A stretch of 64,000 nt of DNA. It comes from Sedimentibacter sp. MB31-C6. Lineage in GTDB: Bacteria > Bacillota > Clostridia > Tissierellales > Sedimentibacteraceae. Shown piece by piece: positions 36,717 to 46,835 of this stretch (position 1 is the stretch's first letter; each line of letters opens with the position of its first letter). The position numbers and the translations under genes are program-made. The stretch spans positions 1,426,001 to 1,490,000 of the forward strand of contig NZ_CP142396.1 of the NCBI RefSeq assembly GCF_035934735.1, written 5' to 3'. Under the pieces are notes generated by a model that saw only the letters and a list, made by a program, of their open reading frames with translations, did no database searches and was not told the origin of the DNA.

Positions 36717-37804
36717 TGTGTAGCACCTCCTTTTGTTGTCTTTTTATGAGGAGTTTTTTTCTTATTAATATATTTATCTAGTAAATCCCATGAGAGTTCC
36801 TTTTGTCCTAAAATACCATTTCTAAAGAATAGAACAAGAATCATAAGCAATGCTGAGAATACAACCATTCTTAGTCCAGCACGGAAAATTGGTATATTTA
36901 CTCCGAATATTATAAGAGTGTCATCGAAAAATCTTAATACTTCAAGGCCAACTGTTACAACGAAAGATGCTATAACTGTACCTGATATACTTCCCATGCC
37001 ACCTAACACTATTATCAGAAGAAAATTGTAAGTCATTGTAAAATAAAATTGTTTAGGATCAACAGTTCCTAATAAAGAGGCTAATAATCCACCTCCTATA
37101 CCAGCAAAAAATGCTCCTATAGCAAAAGATAGAACTTTATGTTTAAATAAATTTATACCCATTGCCTCAGCTGCAATATCATCTTCTCGGATAGCTTTAA
37201 ATGCTCTTCCATAGCTTGAATTTATTAGAAGAACAATAAAAACAACTGAAATTATTGCAATTCCAAAGAAAACCCACATAGTTGGCATTTCAGGTATACT
37301 TTTAATTCCTAAAGCTCCGTTTGTTATGGTTTTTGTATTTGTGAAAACAATACGAATTATTTCTGAGAATCCTAATGTTGCTATAGCTAAATAATCACTT
37401 TTTAAACGTAGAACAGGCATGCCTATTAATATTGCAACAAGGGCAGCGAATAGCCCCCCTAAAATAAGAGCTACTACGAAGGGTAGTTGAATTTGTGCTA
37501 AAATAGGATTCTGTGGTATAACATAAAATATATTAGGGCGATATTCAATTGGAACAGTAAAAATAGCGACAGTATATGCACCAATTGCCATAAACCCTGC
37601 TTGGCCAAGTGAAAATAAACCTGTAAAACCATTTACCAAATTCATAGAAACACTTACGATAGTATAAATTGCTGCAAGATTTAATACACGCCTAACATAA
37701 TCATCACCAATTATGTCAAAATCTAATAAAACAACAATGGTTGCAAAAATAACTATTAATAGTATATTTTTTAATAAATTTTTATTAGTATTATTAGTAA
37801 TCAT
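36713..37804 (-). CDS. livM: Branched-chain amino acid ABC transporter permease
   Basis: Permease of 363 residues with about ten membrane segments and the family motifs NLVNGFTGLFSLGQAGFMAIGAYT-like (in part), AIREDDIAAEAMGINLFKHKVLSF (coupling loop) and GGMGSISGTVIASF. It overlaps livH and livG by 4 bp each. The basic C-terminal tail (KKKTPHKKTTKGG) is a little longer than usual. Confidence 0.95.
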   Translation of the reverse strand: MITNNTNKNLLKNILLIVIFATIVVLLDFDIIGDDYVRRVLNLAAIYTIVSVSMNLVNGFTGLFSLGQAGFMAIGAYTVAIFTVPIEYRPNIFYVIPQNPILAQIQLPFVVALILGGLFAALVAILIGMPVLRLKSDYLAIATLGFSEIIRIVFTNTKTITNGALGIKSIPEMPTMWVFFGIAIISVVFIVLLINSSYGRAFKAIREDDIAAEAMGINLFKHKVLSFAIGAFFAGIGGGLLASLLGTVDPKQFYFTMTYNFLLIIVLGGMGSISGTVIASFVVTVGLEVLRFFDDTLIIFGVNIPIFRAGLRMVVFSALLMILVLFFRNGILGQKELSWDLLDKYINKKKTPHKKTTKGGATH

Positions 37805-38694
37805 ACTTTATCAGTCACCTTCTCTCCAAGAAGTCCAGTTGGTTTAACCAACAATACTACAATTAAAATAATAAATGCTATTGCATCTCTATAACCAGTT
37901 AGTGAAGGTAAAAAAGAAACTAGCATAATTTCAGACATACCTAAAATAAAGCCACCTAGAACAGCACCAGTTGTATTACCAATACCACCAAGAACTGCAG
38001 CAATAAAACATTTCAATCCTGGCATAACACCCATTAATGGTATGACTGATGGATATTTAGAGCCCCACAATATAGCACCAATTGCAGCAAGACCTGATCC
38101 AATAACGAAAGTAGTTGATATAACCTTATTAATATTGATTCCCATTAAACGAGCTGTTTCATAATCTTTAGATACTGCTCTCATTGCCATACCTATTTTG
38201 GTTTTGTTAGTAATAAATAAAACGAAAATAAGCATAATTAAGGTTACTATGGGAGTTATAACTGTAACTACTGATAAGGAAATATTTCCAAAACTTATTG
38301 ATTTAGTTAATATTTCTATATCAGGAAAACCTTTAGGAACTCCTGTAAATAAGTAAACGGCAAGGTTTTCCAAAAGAAATGACATACCAATTGCTGAAAT
38401 CATTATAGACATACGTGGAGCATCACGAAGAGGTTTATAAGCTATTTTTTCAATGAGAACACCTAAAGCAATTGTTACAACTATTACTATAATAGTTGAT
38501 ATGTACCATGGTAAAGAAAAATTTATCATACTAAATACCATAAAATAAGCTGCCATCATAAAAATATCACCATGTGCAAAGTTAATTAGTCTAAGAATAC
38601 CATAAACCATGGTGTATCCTATGGCAATAAGTGAATAAAGGCTTCCTATGGAAATACCATTAGCAACTTGTTGTAAAAAAATTTGAATAGTCAT
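37801..38694 (-). CDS. livH: Branched-chain amino acid ABC transporter permease
   Basis: Permease of 297 residues with eight or so membrane segments, the N-terminal GISIGSLYSLIAIGYTMVYG, the coupling loop AVSKDYETARLMGIN and GGIGNTTGAVLGG near the C terminus. The start is ATG at 38694, eight bases after GGAGG; the frame is open to 38721 but that lies before the RBS. It is separated from livJ by an intergenic hairpin. Confidence 0.95.
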   Translation of the reverse strand: MTIQIFLQQVANGISIGSLYSLIAIGYTMVYGILRLINFAHGDIFMMAAYFMVFSMINFSLPWYISTIIVIVVTIALGVLIEKIAYKPLRDAPRMSIMISAIGMSFLLENLAVYLFTGVPKGFPDIEILTKSISFGNISLSVVTVITPIVTLIMLIFVLFITNKTKIGMAMRAVSKDYETARLMGININKVISTTFVIGSGLAAIGAILWGSKYPSVIPLMGVMPGLKCFIAAVLGGIGNTTGAVLGGFILGMSEIMLVSFLPSLTGYRDAIAFIILIVVLLVKPTGLLGEKVTDKV

Positions 38695-38728
38695 ATTATA
38701 TTCCTCCAATAAGGATAACATAAATTGT

Positions 38729-38754
38729 AAAAAGGCGAACGAGAAGTTCGCCCC
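38729..38754 (-). terminator. Intra-operon hairpin between livJ and livH
   Basis: On the minus strand GGCGAAC and GTTCGCC form a 7-bp GC-rich stem around TTCTC, followed by TTTTT. Between a binding-protein gene and its permease gene such a hairpin usually causes partial termination or protects the upstream message. Confidence 0.8.
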
Positions 38755-38771
38755 TTTTTTAATAAATTTTG

Positions 38772-39956
38772 TTATTTAACTTCTACTGTATCAATGTATA
38801 CGAACTGGCCATCTTGAACGGTTTTAATTACAGCAATACTTTTATCTGCATCTCCCTCTTCAGTGAAGTTAATTACACCAGTTACACCTTCGAAATTCTC
38901 AGTTGCTGCTATTGCATCACGAATAGCTGTGCCATCTGTTGAACCAGCGCGTTCTATAGCATCACGTACCAAAATGTAAGCATCATATCCTAAAGCTGAA
39001 ACAGCAGGTATGATAGGTTCAGTGTCACCTAATTCAGCCTTATAACCTTCAACAAATTTCTTTGCCTCTTCTGTTGCAGGATCATTTTCATCAAAGAATG
39101 TTGATAATACAATTCCTTCTGCATCATTACCAGCAACATCGATAACTGCAGGGTTTTCCCAAGTATCTCCTCCCATTATGAGACTTTCAATGCCAAGAGC
39201 TCGGGCCTGTTTTATAATCAATGGTGCTGTTGTCGCTGAACTTGGGGCAAAGATTACATCAGGGTTTTTTGCCTTAACATTTGTAAGAATTGCATTAAAA
39301 TCGGTATCATTAACTTGGAATTCAGATACATCTACTATACTATTTTCGTCATTAGTTAATTCTTTAAAGGCATTAATAAAGAAGTTACCAAGGCCAATAG
39401 AGTAATCATCACCATTTTGCATTATAACAGCAGCAGTTTTTGCACCTTGATCTAATGCGTAATTTGCCATAACTTTACCTTGGAAAGGATCTAGAAAACA
39501 TGCACGAAAATAGTAATCATTTCCTTGAGTAACCATTGGATTTGTACAGGAAGCACCCATAGTAGGAATTTGTTTGTTTTTAATAATGTCTCCTGCAGCA
39601 ATTGATACACCTGAACCATATGATCCAATAATAGCTACAACGTTTTCTTTTTCGATTAACCGAGATACTGCTGTAGTTGCTTCACCTTTATCAGTTTTAT
39701 TATCTACTACAACTAGCTCAATTTTTTTGCCTAAAACTTCTGGGTAAATTTTATTTGCATATTCAATACCACCGAGTTCTTGTAAACCTCCGCCTCCATT
39801 TTCTCCTGTTAGAGGTTCAAAAACACCAATTTTTATTACATCTGATTCACCTGTATCGGCATTACCATCAGTTGTAGCTCCATTATTGTTGGAACATCCT
39901 GTAAATAATGAAAGCACCATTACTAGGCATAAAAATAATGAAATTAACTTTTTCAT
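38772..39956 (-). CDS. livJ: Branched-chain amino acid ABC transporter substrate-binding lipoprotein
   Basis: Extracellular periplasmic-binding protein type I fold (Leu/Ile/Val family), 394 residues. The lipobox FTGC puts the acyl-cysteine near residue 20, followed by a Ser/Asn/Gly linker and the domain beginning IKIGVFEPLTGENGGGG. First gene of the liv operon, RBS AAGGAG, with a good promoter upstream. Binding range (Leu/Ile/Val versus other amides) cannot be read from sequence. Confidence 0.96.
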   Translation of the reverse strand: MKKLISLFLCLVMVLSLFTGCSNNNGATTDGNADTGESDVIKIGVFEPLTGENGGGGLQELGGIEYANKIYPEVLGKKIELVVVDNKTDKGEATTAVSRLIEKENVVAIIGSYGSGVSIAAGDIIKNKQIPTMGASCTNPMVTQGNDYYFRACFLDPFQGKVMANYALDQGAKTAAVIMQNGDDYSIGLGNFFINAFKELTNDENSIVDVSEFQVNDTDFNAILTNVKAKNPDVIFAPSSATTAPLIIKQARALGIESLIMGGDTWENPAVIDVAGNDAEGIVLSTFFDENDPATEEAKKFVEGYKAELGDTEPIIPAVSALGYDAYILVRDAIERAGSTDGTAIRDAIAATENFEGVTGVINFTEEGDADKSIAVIKTVQDGQFVYIDTVEVK

Positions 39957-39988
39957 ATCTCTCTCCTTAAGATTATAAAATTTCTATG

Positions 39989-40017
39989 ATTATAACATTT
40001 GATGTAATTTTTTGCAA
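39989..40017 (-). promoter_or_regulatory. Promoter of the liv operon
   Basis: On the minus strand TTGCAA (40017-40012), 17 bp, TATAAT (39994-39989) with an extended TG one base before the -10. No riboswitch or T-box fold was seen in the leader. Confidence 0.8.
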
Positions 40018-40144
40018 GCGTTTTTTCTGCATAATAAGAACAAATTTATCTAGAATACGTACAAATATATGATGTTGTATTTACCCTGTATACTTGTTCA
40101 TTGCCTAAATAGTTAGTGTAAAAATGCTGTCGAAATTTAGCACT

Positions 40145-40188
40145 AAAAAAGAACAGTTCTCCTATATAATTCTATTAGGGAACTGTCC
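40145..40188 (-). terminator. Terminator after glyA
   Basis: On the minus strand ACAGTTC pairs with GAACTGT and is extended by a further CCTA/TAGG helix, followed by TCTTTTTT, 15 bases after the glyA stop. Confidence 0.85.
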
Positions 40189-40202
40189 AATTTATACAAA
40201 TA

Positions 40203-41429
40203 TTATTTAAAAAACTTAGAAGTCATATTTATAACTTTTTCTTTTAAAATGGATTCATTTAATTTTTTACTTAGCGCCTCATCAATAATATTAGCAAGTT
40301 CAATCATATCTTTTTCTTTCATACCTTTTGTAGTAACTGCAGGTGTTCCAATTCGTATACCACTTGTAACAAAAGGGCTTTGAGGATCAAATGGAATTGT
40401 GTTTTTATTTGTTGTAATATGTATGTCATCAAGCATCTTTTCAGCTTCTTTACCTGTTAATCCTTTGTTTCTCACATCAACAAGCATTAAATGATTATCA
40501 GTACCACCTGATACAATTCTAAAGCCTTTATTCATAAGTTCTTTGGATAAAGCTTGAGCATTATTTATAACCTGTTGAGCATAAATTTTAAAGTCATCTT
40601 CCATTACTTCTTTGAAACAAGCGGCTTTTGCAGCTATAACATGCATTAATGGACCACCTTGAATTCCGGGGAATATAGCTTTATCAATTTTCTTTGCATG
40701 TTCATTTTTACATAAAATCATACCACCTCGAGGTCCTCTTAAAGTTTTATGTGTAGTAGTAGTTACAAAGTCTGCATATTCAACTGGATTAGGATGTAGG
40801 CCTGCAGCAACTAATCCTGCTATATGAGCCATATCTACCATAAAGTAAGCTCCTACCTCATCTGCTATTTCTCTAAAAGTTTTGAAGTCAATAAATCTAG
40901 AATAGGCGCTTGCACCTGCAATAATTAGTTTTGGATTTTCTTTTTTTGCAATTTCTCTGATTTGATCATAATCAATCATTTCAGTTTCTTTATTCACACC
41001 ATAAAAAGCCATATTAAAATATTTACCAGACATATTAACAGGACTTCCATGTGTTAAGTGTCCACCATGAGATAAATCCATTCCTAGTATTTTATCTCCA
41101 GGATTTAATATTGAAAAATAAACTCCAAAATTTGCATTAGAGCCAGAGTGGGGCTGAACATTAGCATGGTCTGCATTGAATATTTTTTTTGCACGATCTC
41201 TAGCTAAATTTTCAACTTTATCAACAAATTCGCATCCACCATAATATCTTTTACCTGGGTACCCTTCAGCGTATTTATTAGTTAAATGACTACCCATAGC
41301 TTTAAGAACTCTATCAGATACGAAATTTTCAGAAGCAATAAGTTCAATATTTACATTCTGTCTTTCTTTTTCTTCCATCATTGCAGCGTATAAATCTAAA
41401 TCATAGTCTTTAATTAAGTCAAAGTTCAT
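40203..41429 (-). CDS. glyA: Serine hydroxymethyltransferase
   Basis: PLP enzyme that interconverts serine and glycine with transfer of a one-carbon unit to tetrahydrofolate. The 408 residues are full length, with the PLP-lysine motif [14 protein letters not shown] (about residues 222-235), [11 protein letters not shown] and [19 protein letters not shown] start. It lies 39 bp downstream of alr on the same strand, so co-transcription is likely. Confidence 0.97.
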   Translation of the reverse strand: MNFDLIKDYDLDLYAAMMEEKERQNVNIELIASENFVSDRVLKAMGSHLTNKYAEGYPGKRYYGGCEFVDKVENLARDRAKKIFNADHANVQPHSGSNANFGVYFSILNPGDKILGMDLSHGGHLTHGSPVNMSGKYFNMAFYGVNKETEMIDYDQIREIAKKENPKLIIAGASAYSRFIDFKTFREIADEVGAYFMVDMAHIAGLVAAGLHPNPVEYADFVTTTTHKTLRGPRGGMILCKNEHAKKIDKAIFPGIQGGPLMHVIAAKAACFKEVMEDDFKIYAQQVINNAQALSKELMNKGFRIVSGGTDNHLMLVDVRNKGLTGKEAEKMLDDIHITTNKNTIPFDPQSPFVTSGIRIGTPAVTTKGMKEKDMIELANIIDEALSKKLNESILKEKVINMTSKFFK

Positions 41430-41468
41430 TCAAAAACCTCCATTATATTCTTGTATTTTTTAATTATT

Positions 41469-42596
41469 TTACACGTATTTTCTTGGCAACCTTTTTCCTA
41501 AATTTGTTAATACTTCATATGATATAGTATTCCTCATATTAGCAACATCTTCTGCAGTCATAGCACCATCAGTTCCGTCTCCATAAATAATTGCTTCATC
41601 GCCTATTCGAGGATTATCAACATTCGATAAATCAACCATAAATTGGTCCATGCAGACTTTTCCTAAGATAGGACATTTTTCACCTTTGACAACTATATAA
41701 CCTTTGTTTGATAAAAGTCTGGAATAACCATCTGCGTATCCCAATGGTATTGTTCCTACTACTGTACTATCTGTAGTACTAAATAAATGCCCATAACCAA
41801 TTCCTTCTCCAGCTTCAAGAGTCTTTACATTAGCAATCTTTGCCTTTAGTGTTACACAAGGTTTAAATATATATTCATCATGGTTAACTTCATCAGATGG
41901 ATAAAAGCCGCTAAGGATTATACCTGGTCTAACCATATCGAAATAATATTGTGGAAGGTCAATTATTGTTGCACTGTTAGCAATATGTTTTATTGGAATT
42001 GTTATGTTTCTTTTTTGAAGCATATCCATGAATTTTATAAATCGTTCAGCTTGCATATGTGCAATAGTTTTATCCTTCTCATCTGCTCTTGCCTGATGGG
42101 AATAAGAACCTTGGATTTTTATATTTTTCATTTTCGAAATTTTAGATATTAAGTCTGCATTTTCTTCTGTTGGTATAAATCCTAGTCTATTCATACCAGT
42201 TTCCACTTTTATATGGATATTAGCTATTTTGTTTAATTCTTTAGCAATGTTGTTTAATGTTGCAGCATGTTCATAATTATAAATTGTTAAGGTGATGTTA
42301 TTGTTAATAGCATCATCGAAAAATTCTTCTGCTGTGTATCCAAGAACCAATATATCTGTGTCTTTAATTTCTTGTCTTAATTCTAATGCTTCATCAACAA
42401 CAGCTACTGCTAGCATATATACACCATTTTCAATGTACATTTTAGAAAGTTCAATAGAACCCATCCCATAGCTATCAGCTTTTACAACAGCACAAATTTT
42501 TCTGTCAGGGCCAATTGCTCTTCTAACTTCCATAAAGTTGTGAATTGCTTTATTTCTGTTAACTTCGACCCAGGCAGGTCTAAATTTATCCTTCAT
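41469..42596 (-). CDS. alr: Alanine racemase
   Basis: Fold-III PLP racemase that supplies D-alanine for murein, 375 residues. The PLP lysine is in VVKADSYGMG near residue 35 and the second catalytic tyrosine is in the IGYGHLFS region; the MDQFMVDLS motif near 310 is typical. The start is ATG at 42596, six to seven bases after AGGAGGG. The Alr-specific C-terminal domain separates it from the Orr-like enzyme at 16.2 kb. Confidence 0.96.
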   Translation of the reverse strand: MKDKFRPAWVEVNRNKAIHNFMEVRRAIGPDRKICAVVKADSYGMGSIELSKMYIENGVYMLAVAVVDEALELRQEIKDTDILVLGYTAEEFFDDAINNNITLTIYNYEHAATLNNIAKELNKIANIHIKVETGMNRLGFIPTEENADLISKISKMKNIKIQGSYSHQARADEKDKTIAHMQAERFIKFMDMLQKRNITIPIKHIANSATIIDLPQYYFDMVRPGIILSGFYPSDEVNHDEYIFKPCVTLKAKIANVKTLEAGEGIGYGHLFSTTDSTVVGTIPLGYADGYSRLLSNKGYIVVKGEKCPILGKVCMDQFMVDLSNVDNPRIGDEAIIYGDGTDGAMTAEDVANMRNTISYEVLTNLGKRLPRKYV

Positions 42597-42780
42597 TAAA
42601 AACCCTCCTGACACTTTATTTTACATAATTATAACATTCAAATTTAAGTAAATCAATGTATACATATTAAATTTTATATAGTAAAGTGACTTTTTAAAAA
42701 AAACCATTTACATTTAAGGTATTATTTATTATTATATTAGGGATTGTAAATTAGAAATAACCGTATGAGGAGTAGCATAT

Positions 42781-44337
42781 ATGAGTATTTTAGAAGTAAA
42801 AAATGTAACGCACGGCTTTGGAGCACGTAGTATTTTAGAAGATGTGTCCTTTAGACTTTTAAAAGGAGAACATGTTGCATTAATTGGAGCTAATGGTGAG
42901 GGAAAATCCACATTTTTAAATATAATAACGAGAAAGTTAATGCCAGATGAAGGAACTGTTGAATGGTCTAAAAGAGTAACAGTAGGATATCTTGATCAAC
43001 ATTCAGCATTAAAGTCAGGAACAACTATAAGGGAAAATTTAAGATTAGCATTCAATAATTTATATACGATGGAACAGGAAATGTTAAAAATATATGAAGA
43101 TATGACTCAGGCAAATGATGACGATATTAATAAAATGATGGAAGATGCTGCAGAAATACAAACAATATTAGATAGTAGCGGATTTTATTTTATTGATACA
43201 AAGGTTGATGAAGTTGCCAATGGATTAGGTTTGTCAGATATAGGTTTAGATAAAAGTGTTGATGAACTTAGTGGTGGACAGAGAACAAAAGTGTTATTAA
43301 CAAAATTATTGTTGCAAAATCCAACAATTTTGTTGCTTGACGAACCAACGAATTATTTAGATGAAAATCATATACAATGGCTTACAAACTATTTACGAAA
43401 TTATGAAAATGCATTTATTTTAATATCACATGATATCCCATTTATAAATGATGTCTGTAATATTATTTATCATGTAGAAAATAGTATTTTAACTAGATAT
43501 GTGGGAAATTATGAAGAGTTTAAAAGGATATATGATTTAAATAAACAAAAAACAGAAAGGGAATTTGAAAAACAACAAAAGGAAATTGAAAAACTAGAAG
43601 ATTTTATAGCTAGAAATAAAGCAAGAGTTGCAACTAGAGGTATGGCAAACAGTAGGATGAAGCAACTTGATAAAATGGAGATATTAGAAAGGCCTCGTGA
43701 TAAACCAAAGCCATCATTTAAATTTAAAGAAACAAAAGCTCCTAGTAGATTTTTGATTGAAGCGAAGGATTTAGTTATAGGATATGATTCTCCTTTAACA
43801 AGTCCAATGACCTTTGAGGTAGAAAGAAATAAGAAGATTGCTATATGCGGAGTTAATGGTTTAGGAAAATCTACTCTTTTAAAAACTCTATTAGGAATTA
43901 TACACCCGATTAGTGGCAGTGTAGAGTTTGGTGAAAATGTGGTTTTTGGTTATTTTGAACAGGAAGATTCTAAAAATAACTCTAATACAGCATTAGATGA
44001 AGTTTGGAATGAATATCCTTCATTAACTAATCATGAAGTGAGACTTGAACTTGCTAGATGTGGGTTAACTACTGATAATATAACAAGTATGATGAAAGTT
44101 CTATCAGGAGGAGAGAATGCAAAAGTTAGATTGTGTAAACTTCTTTTAAAGGAATTGAATTTCCTGATTTTAGATGAACCAACAAACCATTTAGATCCAG
44201 AAGCTAAGGATGAACTACAGAAAGCTATAAAAGAATTTAAAGGGACTGTTATATTAGTTAGCCATGAACCTTACTTTTACGAAAGTTTTATTACAGATGT
44301 ATGGAATATAGAAGATTTCACTACAAAAATAGTATAA
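42781..44337 (+). CDS. ABC-F family ATPase
   Basis: Soluble protein of 518 residues with two ABC domains: GANGEGKST / LSGGQRTK / LLLDEPTNYLDE in the first and GVNGLGKST / LSGGENAKVRL / LILDEPTNHLDP in the second, joined by a charged linker (about 240-310). ABC-F proteins act on the ribosome as translation factors or antibiotic protectors. No antibiotic-responsive leader was seen in the 184 bp upstream, so a housekeeping YbiT/YkpA-like role is more likely than resistance. Confidence 0.92.
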   Translation: MSILEVKNVTHGFGARSILEDVSFRLLKGEHVALIGANGEGKSTFLNIITRKLMPDEGTVEWSKRVTVGYLDQHSALKSGTTIRENLRLAFNNLYTMEQEMLKIYEDMTQANDDDINKMMEDAAEIQTILDSSGFYFIDTKVDEVANGLGLSDIGLDKSVDELSGGQRTKVLLTKLLLQNPTILLLDEPTNYLDENHIQWLTNYLRNYENAFILISHDIPFINDVCNIIYHVENSILTRYVGNYEEFKRIYDLNKQKTEREFEKQQKEIEKLEDFIARNKARVATRGMANSRMKQLDKMEILERPRDKPKPSFKFKETKAPSRFLIEAKDLVIGYDSPLTSPMTFEVERNKKIAICGVNGLGKSTLLKTLLGIIHPISGSVEFGENVVFGYFEQEDSKNNSNTALDEVWNEYPSLTNHEVRLELARCGLTTDNITSMMKVLSGGENAKVRLCKLLLKELNFLILDEPTNHLDPEAKDELQKAIKEFKGTVILVSHEPYFYESFITDVWNIEDFTTKIV

Positions 44338-44346
44338 GTAAAAATT

Positions 44347-44381
44347 AATGAAGGGAGTGCATTGTATGCGCTCCCTTCATT
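44347..44381. terminator. Strong hairpin between convergent genes; dispersed-hairpin family member
   Basis: A 15-bp stem runs from AATGAAGGGAGTGCA (44347-44361) to TGCGCTCCCTTCATT (44367-44381) with one G-T pair and a 5-base loop. It separates the ABC-F and SLH genes and probably serves as terminator for both, although the T-runs are weak. Its core GTGCATTGTATGCGC is nearly that of the element at 27301. Confidence 0.75.
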
Positions 44382-44394
44382 GTATTCTATATTA

Positions 44395-46716
44395 TTAGTC
44401 GAATATTAGCACCACATCAATTATTCCATCAAAGCCACCATATAAGTCATATAATTGAGCATTTGAACCAGATTTTATATCATCCTTAGTTCCAGTATTA
44501 ACATCTATAAAGTTTCCTGTTTTATCTGTGGTACAATTATAAACTTGGATGTTTGGAGAATATTCCATATATGTTATATTATCAATTAAAAATTGATTTG
44601 TATAAACTGCTGATATTTCAATTTTTTGAGTTTCAGGAGTAACTTTTTCAATACTTGTGATAGTTCCATTTACAACAATAATTTTTACATAGGAATTCAT
44701 AACATTAGCTATCTTTTTACCTGCAGAAGATGAATTAGAAACTAAAAATATATTGTTGTTATTGAAAAATTCTACCTTGCTTGTTGTATCATCAACCTTT
44801 TTTACGCTTTTTATAATATCATAAATTGTACCATTATAACTTTGCGGAACTTCAGGTATATGAGTAACATTACTTTCATCTTTTATACCATTAGTTAAAT
44901 ATAATGCATTAATATGTCCGTAATAGTTTACAACTGCTTTTCCCTCTAAATAATTACTTAGTTGATTAGGTTTGAGCAATTGATATTTTCCGTAGCTTTC
45001 ATAGATAATAAATGTATCAGGAGAAATTTTATTACCATTAGATAAAGTCATAGTTTGTTCATTATAATTACTTTTAATTGATACTGTTTTTATATTATCA
45101 ATTATTTTTAAGTCGCCACTGGAAACAGGATCAAATTTAACTATGTCATTCTTGTTCAAAGTAGTAGTACTCTTTGTTTTAGAATCTTCGATTTTTACTA
45201 CGCTTGAATTATTTGCCAATGAATATGTTTTTAAGTTTCCGTATTCATCAAAAATTCTTACCGTTGCATTATTTGTGCCATCAGATGAACTTAAAACTAA
45301 ACCATATGTTGTAGGAGCCTTACCATATTTTATTATATTTAATTTAACTATATCATTATTTTTATCTAAAATAAAATTTACAGTATCATTAACTGATGCT
45401 TCATCAGTTAAATTGAAAGATTCATTACTTTTGTAAACTGTGTTATAAATAGTATAATAATATATATCATCTTCTATTTGTACATTAGAAACTTTACCTT
45501 CAACTTGAGATCGTACAACTTCTATTTCCAGTGAAGACTTTTTATTGTTTTCATCCGTTTCGTATAGGTATACTAAATCATTCTCTTTTATATCTTCTAA
45601 TGATTGTGCATCACCGCGTACAAAAATTTTATTATAGTTAATTTCGTTGTTAGATTTTAGTGGTAAATTTTTACCTGCAAAAGTTTTTTTATCTACATTG
45701 TATAATTCAGATGATTCAACTATTACTACATCAGTAACCTTATTAGCTATTACTCCAATGACATCACCATTAAAAGAATTATCTTCATAAACAATCGTTA
45801 TTCTTGAATTTTCTAAAGAGTTAAAATTTCCAATGGCACCATTAAAAACTATTGGGATATTAGGTAGTTTAAAAGCCCTAACATTTCCATAGTCATCTGT
45901 TACAAATATTACCCTGTTTGAAAGTAAACTATTTACGGTTCCTGTAAATTCATTATATCTAGGATTTGTAACATGAACTACTTTATTATTTTTATCATAA
46001 TATACATCCCATTTATTAAATAAATTTTTTGTAAAGTTAAAGTCGTTATCTTTTAAGTCACTTAAAGTAACTTCTCTTGTTTCCATTTTCCCTATTAAAG
46101 ATAAAAGATTTTTACCAGTATTATATGCAGTATTATTATCTCTAACTTTAACTAAGTCCATTGTTAGAGCATTATAAAGCATTATGGATATATCTTTTCG
46201 CGTAGCAAATTCACGGGAAGGATCAACATTTTTAAATAAATTTAACTCAGTTGCCTTTTCATAGAAGTTAGTTGGCCATCGGCCAATTAGTGATTCATCA
46301 GTATAACCTAATAATCTTAAAATCATTGTGTATGCTTCTTCAAACTTTATATAATTATCAGGTCCATACGTGTTTTTAGATATTCCTTTTACTAAATTAA
46401 GAACATCTGCTAATTCTACATAGCTTTCTGCCCAATGACCTTTCATATCATCATAAACTGAAGTCATATTTTTAGAATACTCAGAATACCCTGAAGCTAT
46501 AGTTACAATTTTAGCCATTTCTGCTCTCGATACAATTTTATCTGGCATAAAATTATTGTCAGGATAACCCTGAATTATCCCATAGCTAGATAGAACATCA
46601 ACTGCTTCGATCAATATGGGATCGTTGTTTATATCAGGAAAGCTATAAGCATATACATTAACAATAGCTGAAAAAGCAAATATTAAAATTATAAGTAAAC
46701 TTAATAACTTTTTCAT
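44395..46716 (-). CDS. Large SLH-domain surface protein
   Basis: A 773-residue exported protein: signal peptide (to about residue 24), three N-terminal SLH repeats (roughly 25-200; DNNFMPDKIVSRAEMAKIV, KNTYGPDNYIKFEEAYTMI, then a weaker third ending with SREFATRKDISIMLYNAL), followed by ~570 residues of repeated small beta-domains with no family I recognise. The start is ATG at 46716 after AGGTGA. No coupling to neighbours is apparent. Likely an S-layer-associated or cell-surface structural protein. Confidence 0.88.
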   Translation of the reverse strand: MKKLLSLLIILIFAFSAIVNVYAYSFPDINNDPILIEAVDVLSSYGIIQGYPDNNFMPDKIVSRAEMAKIVTIASGYSEYSKNMTSVYDDMKGHWAESYVELADVLNLVKGISKNTYGPDNYIKFEEAYTMILRLLGYTDESLIGRWPTNFYEKATELNLFKNVDPSREFATRKDISIMLYNALTMDLVKVRDNNTAYNTGKNLLSLIGKMETREVTLSDLKDNDFNFTKNLFNKWDVYYDKNNKVVHVTNPRYNEFTGTVNSLLSNRVIFVTDDYGNVRAFKLPNIPIVFNGAIGNFNSLENSRITIVYEDNSFNGDVIGVIANKVTDVVIVESSELYNVDKKTFAGKNLPLKSNNEINYNKIFVRGDAQSLEDIKENDLVYLYETDENNKKSSLEIEVVRSQVEGKVSNVQIEDDIYYYTIYNTVYKSNESFNLTDEASVNDTVNFILDKNNDIVKLNIIKYGKAPTTYGLVLSSSDGTNNATVRIFDEYGNLKTYSLANNSSVVKIEDSKTKSTTTLNKNDIVKFDPVSSGDLKIIDNIKTVSIKSNYNEQTMTLSNGNKISPDTFIIYESYGKYQLLKPNQLSNYLEGKAVVNYYGHINALYLTNGIKDESNVTHIPEVPQSYNGTIYDIIKSVKKVDDTTSKVEFFNNNNIFLVSNSSSAGKKIANVMNSYVKIIVVNGTITSIEKVTPETQKIEISAVYTNQFLIDNITYMEYSPNIQVYNCTTDKTGNFIDVNTGTKDDIKSGSNAQLYDLYGGFDGIIDVVLIFD

Positions 46717-46835
46717 ATTTTCACCTAATTTCAAATATAATAATTAGTCAATAATTAAATAAAAAGTACTATAAAAATATAGTACCATTTAATACAATTA
46801 TAGTATAAAAAGCTTAATTCTGTATTACATTACAA

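Noticed and set aside
42597-42780. Antibiotic-responsive leader in front of the ABC-F gene.
   Set aside because: No leader peptide with alternative hairpins was found, so a resistance-type ABC-F is not supported.
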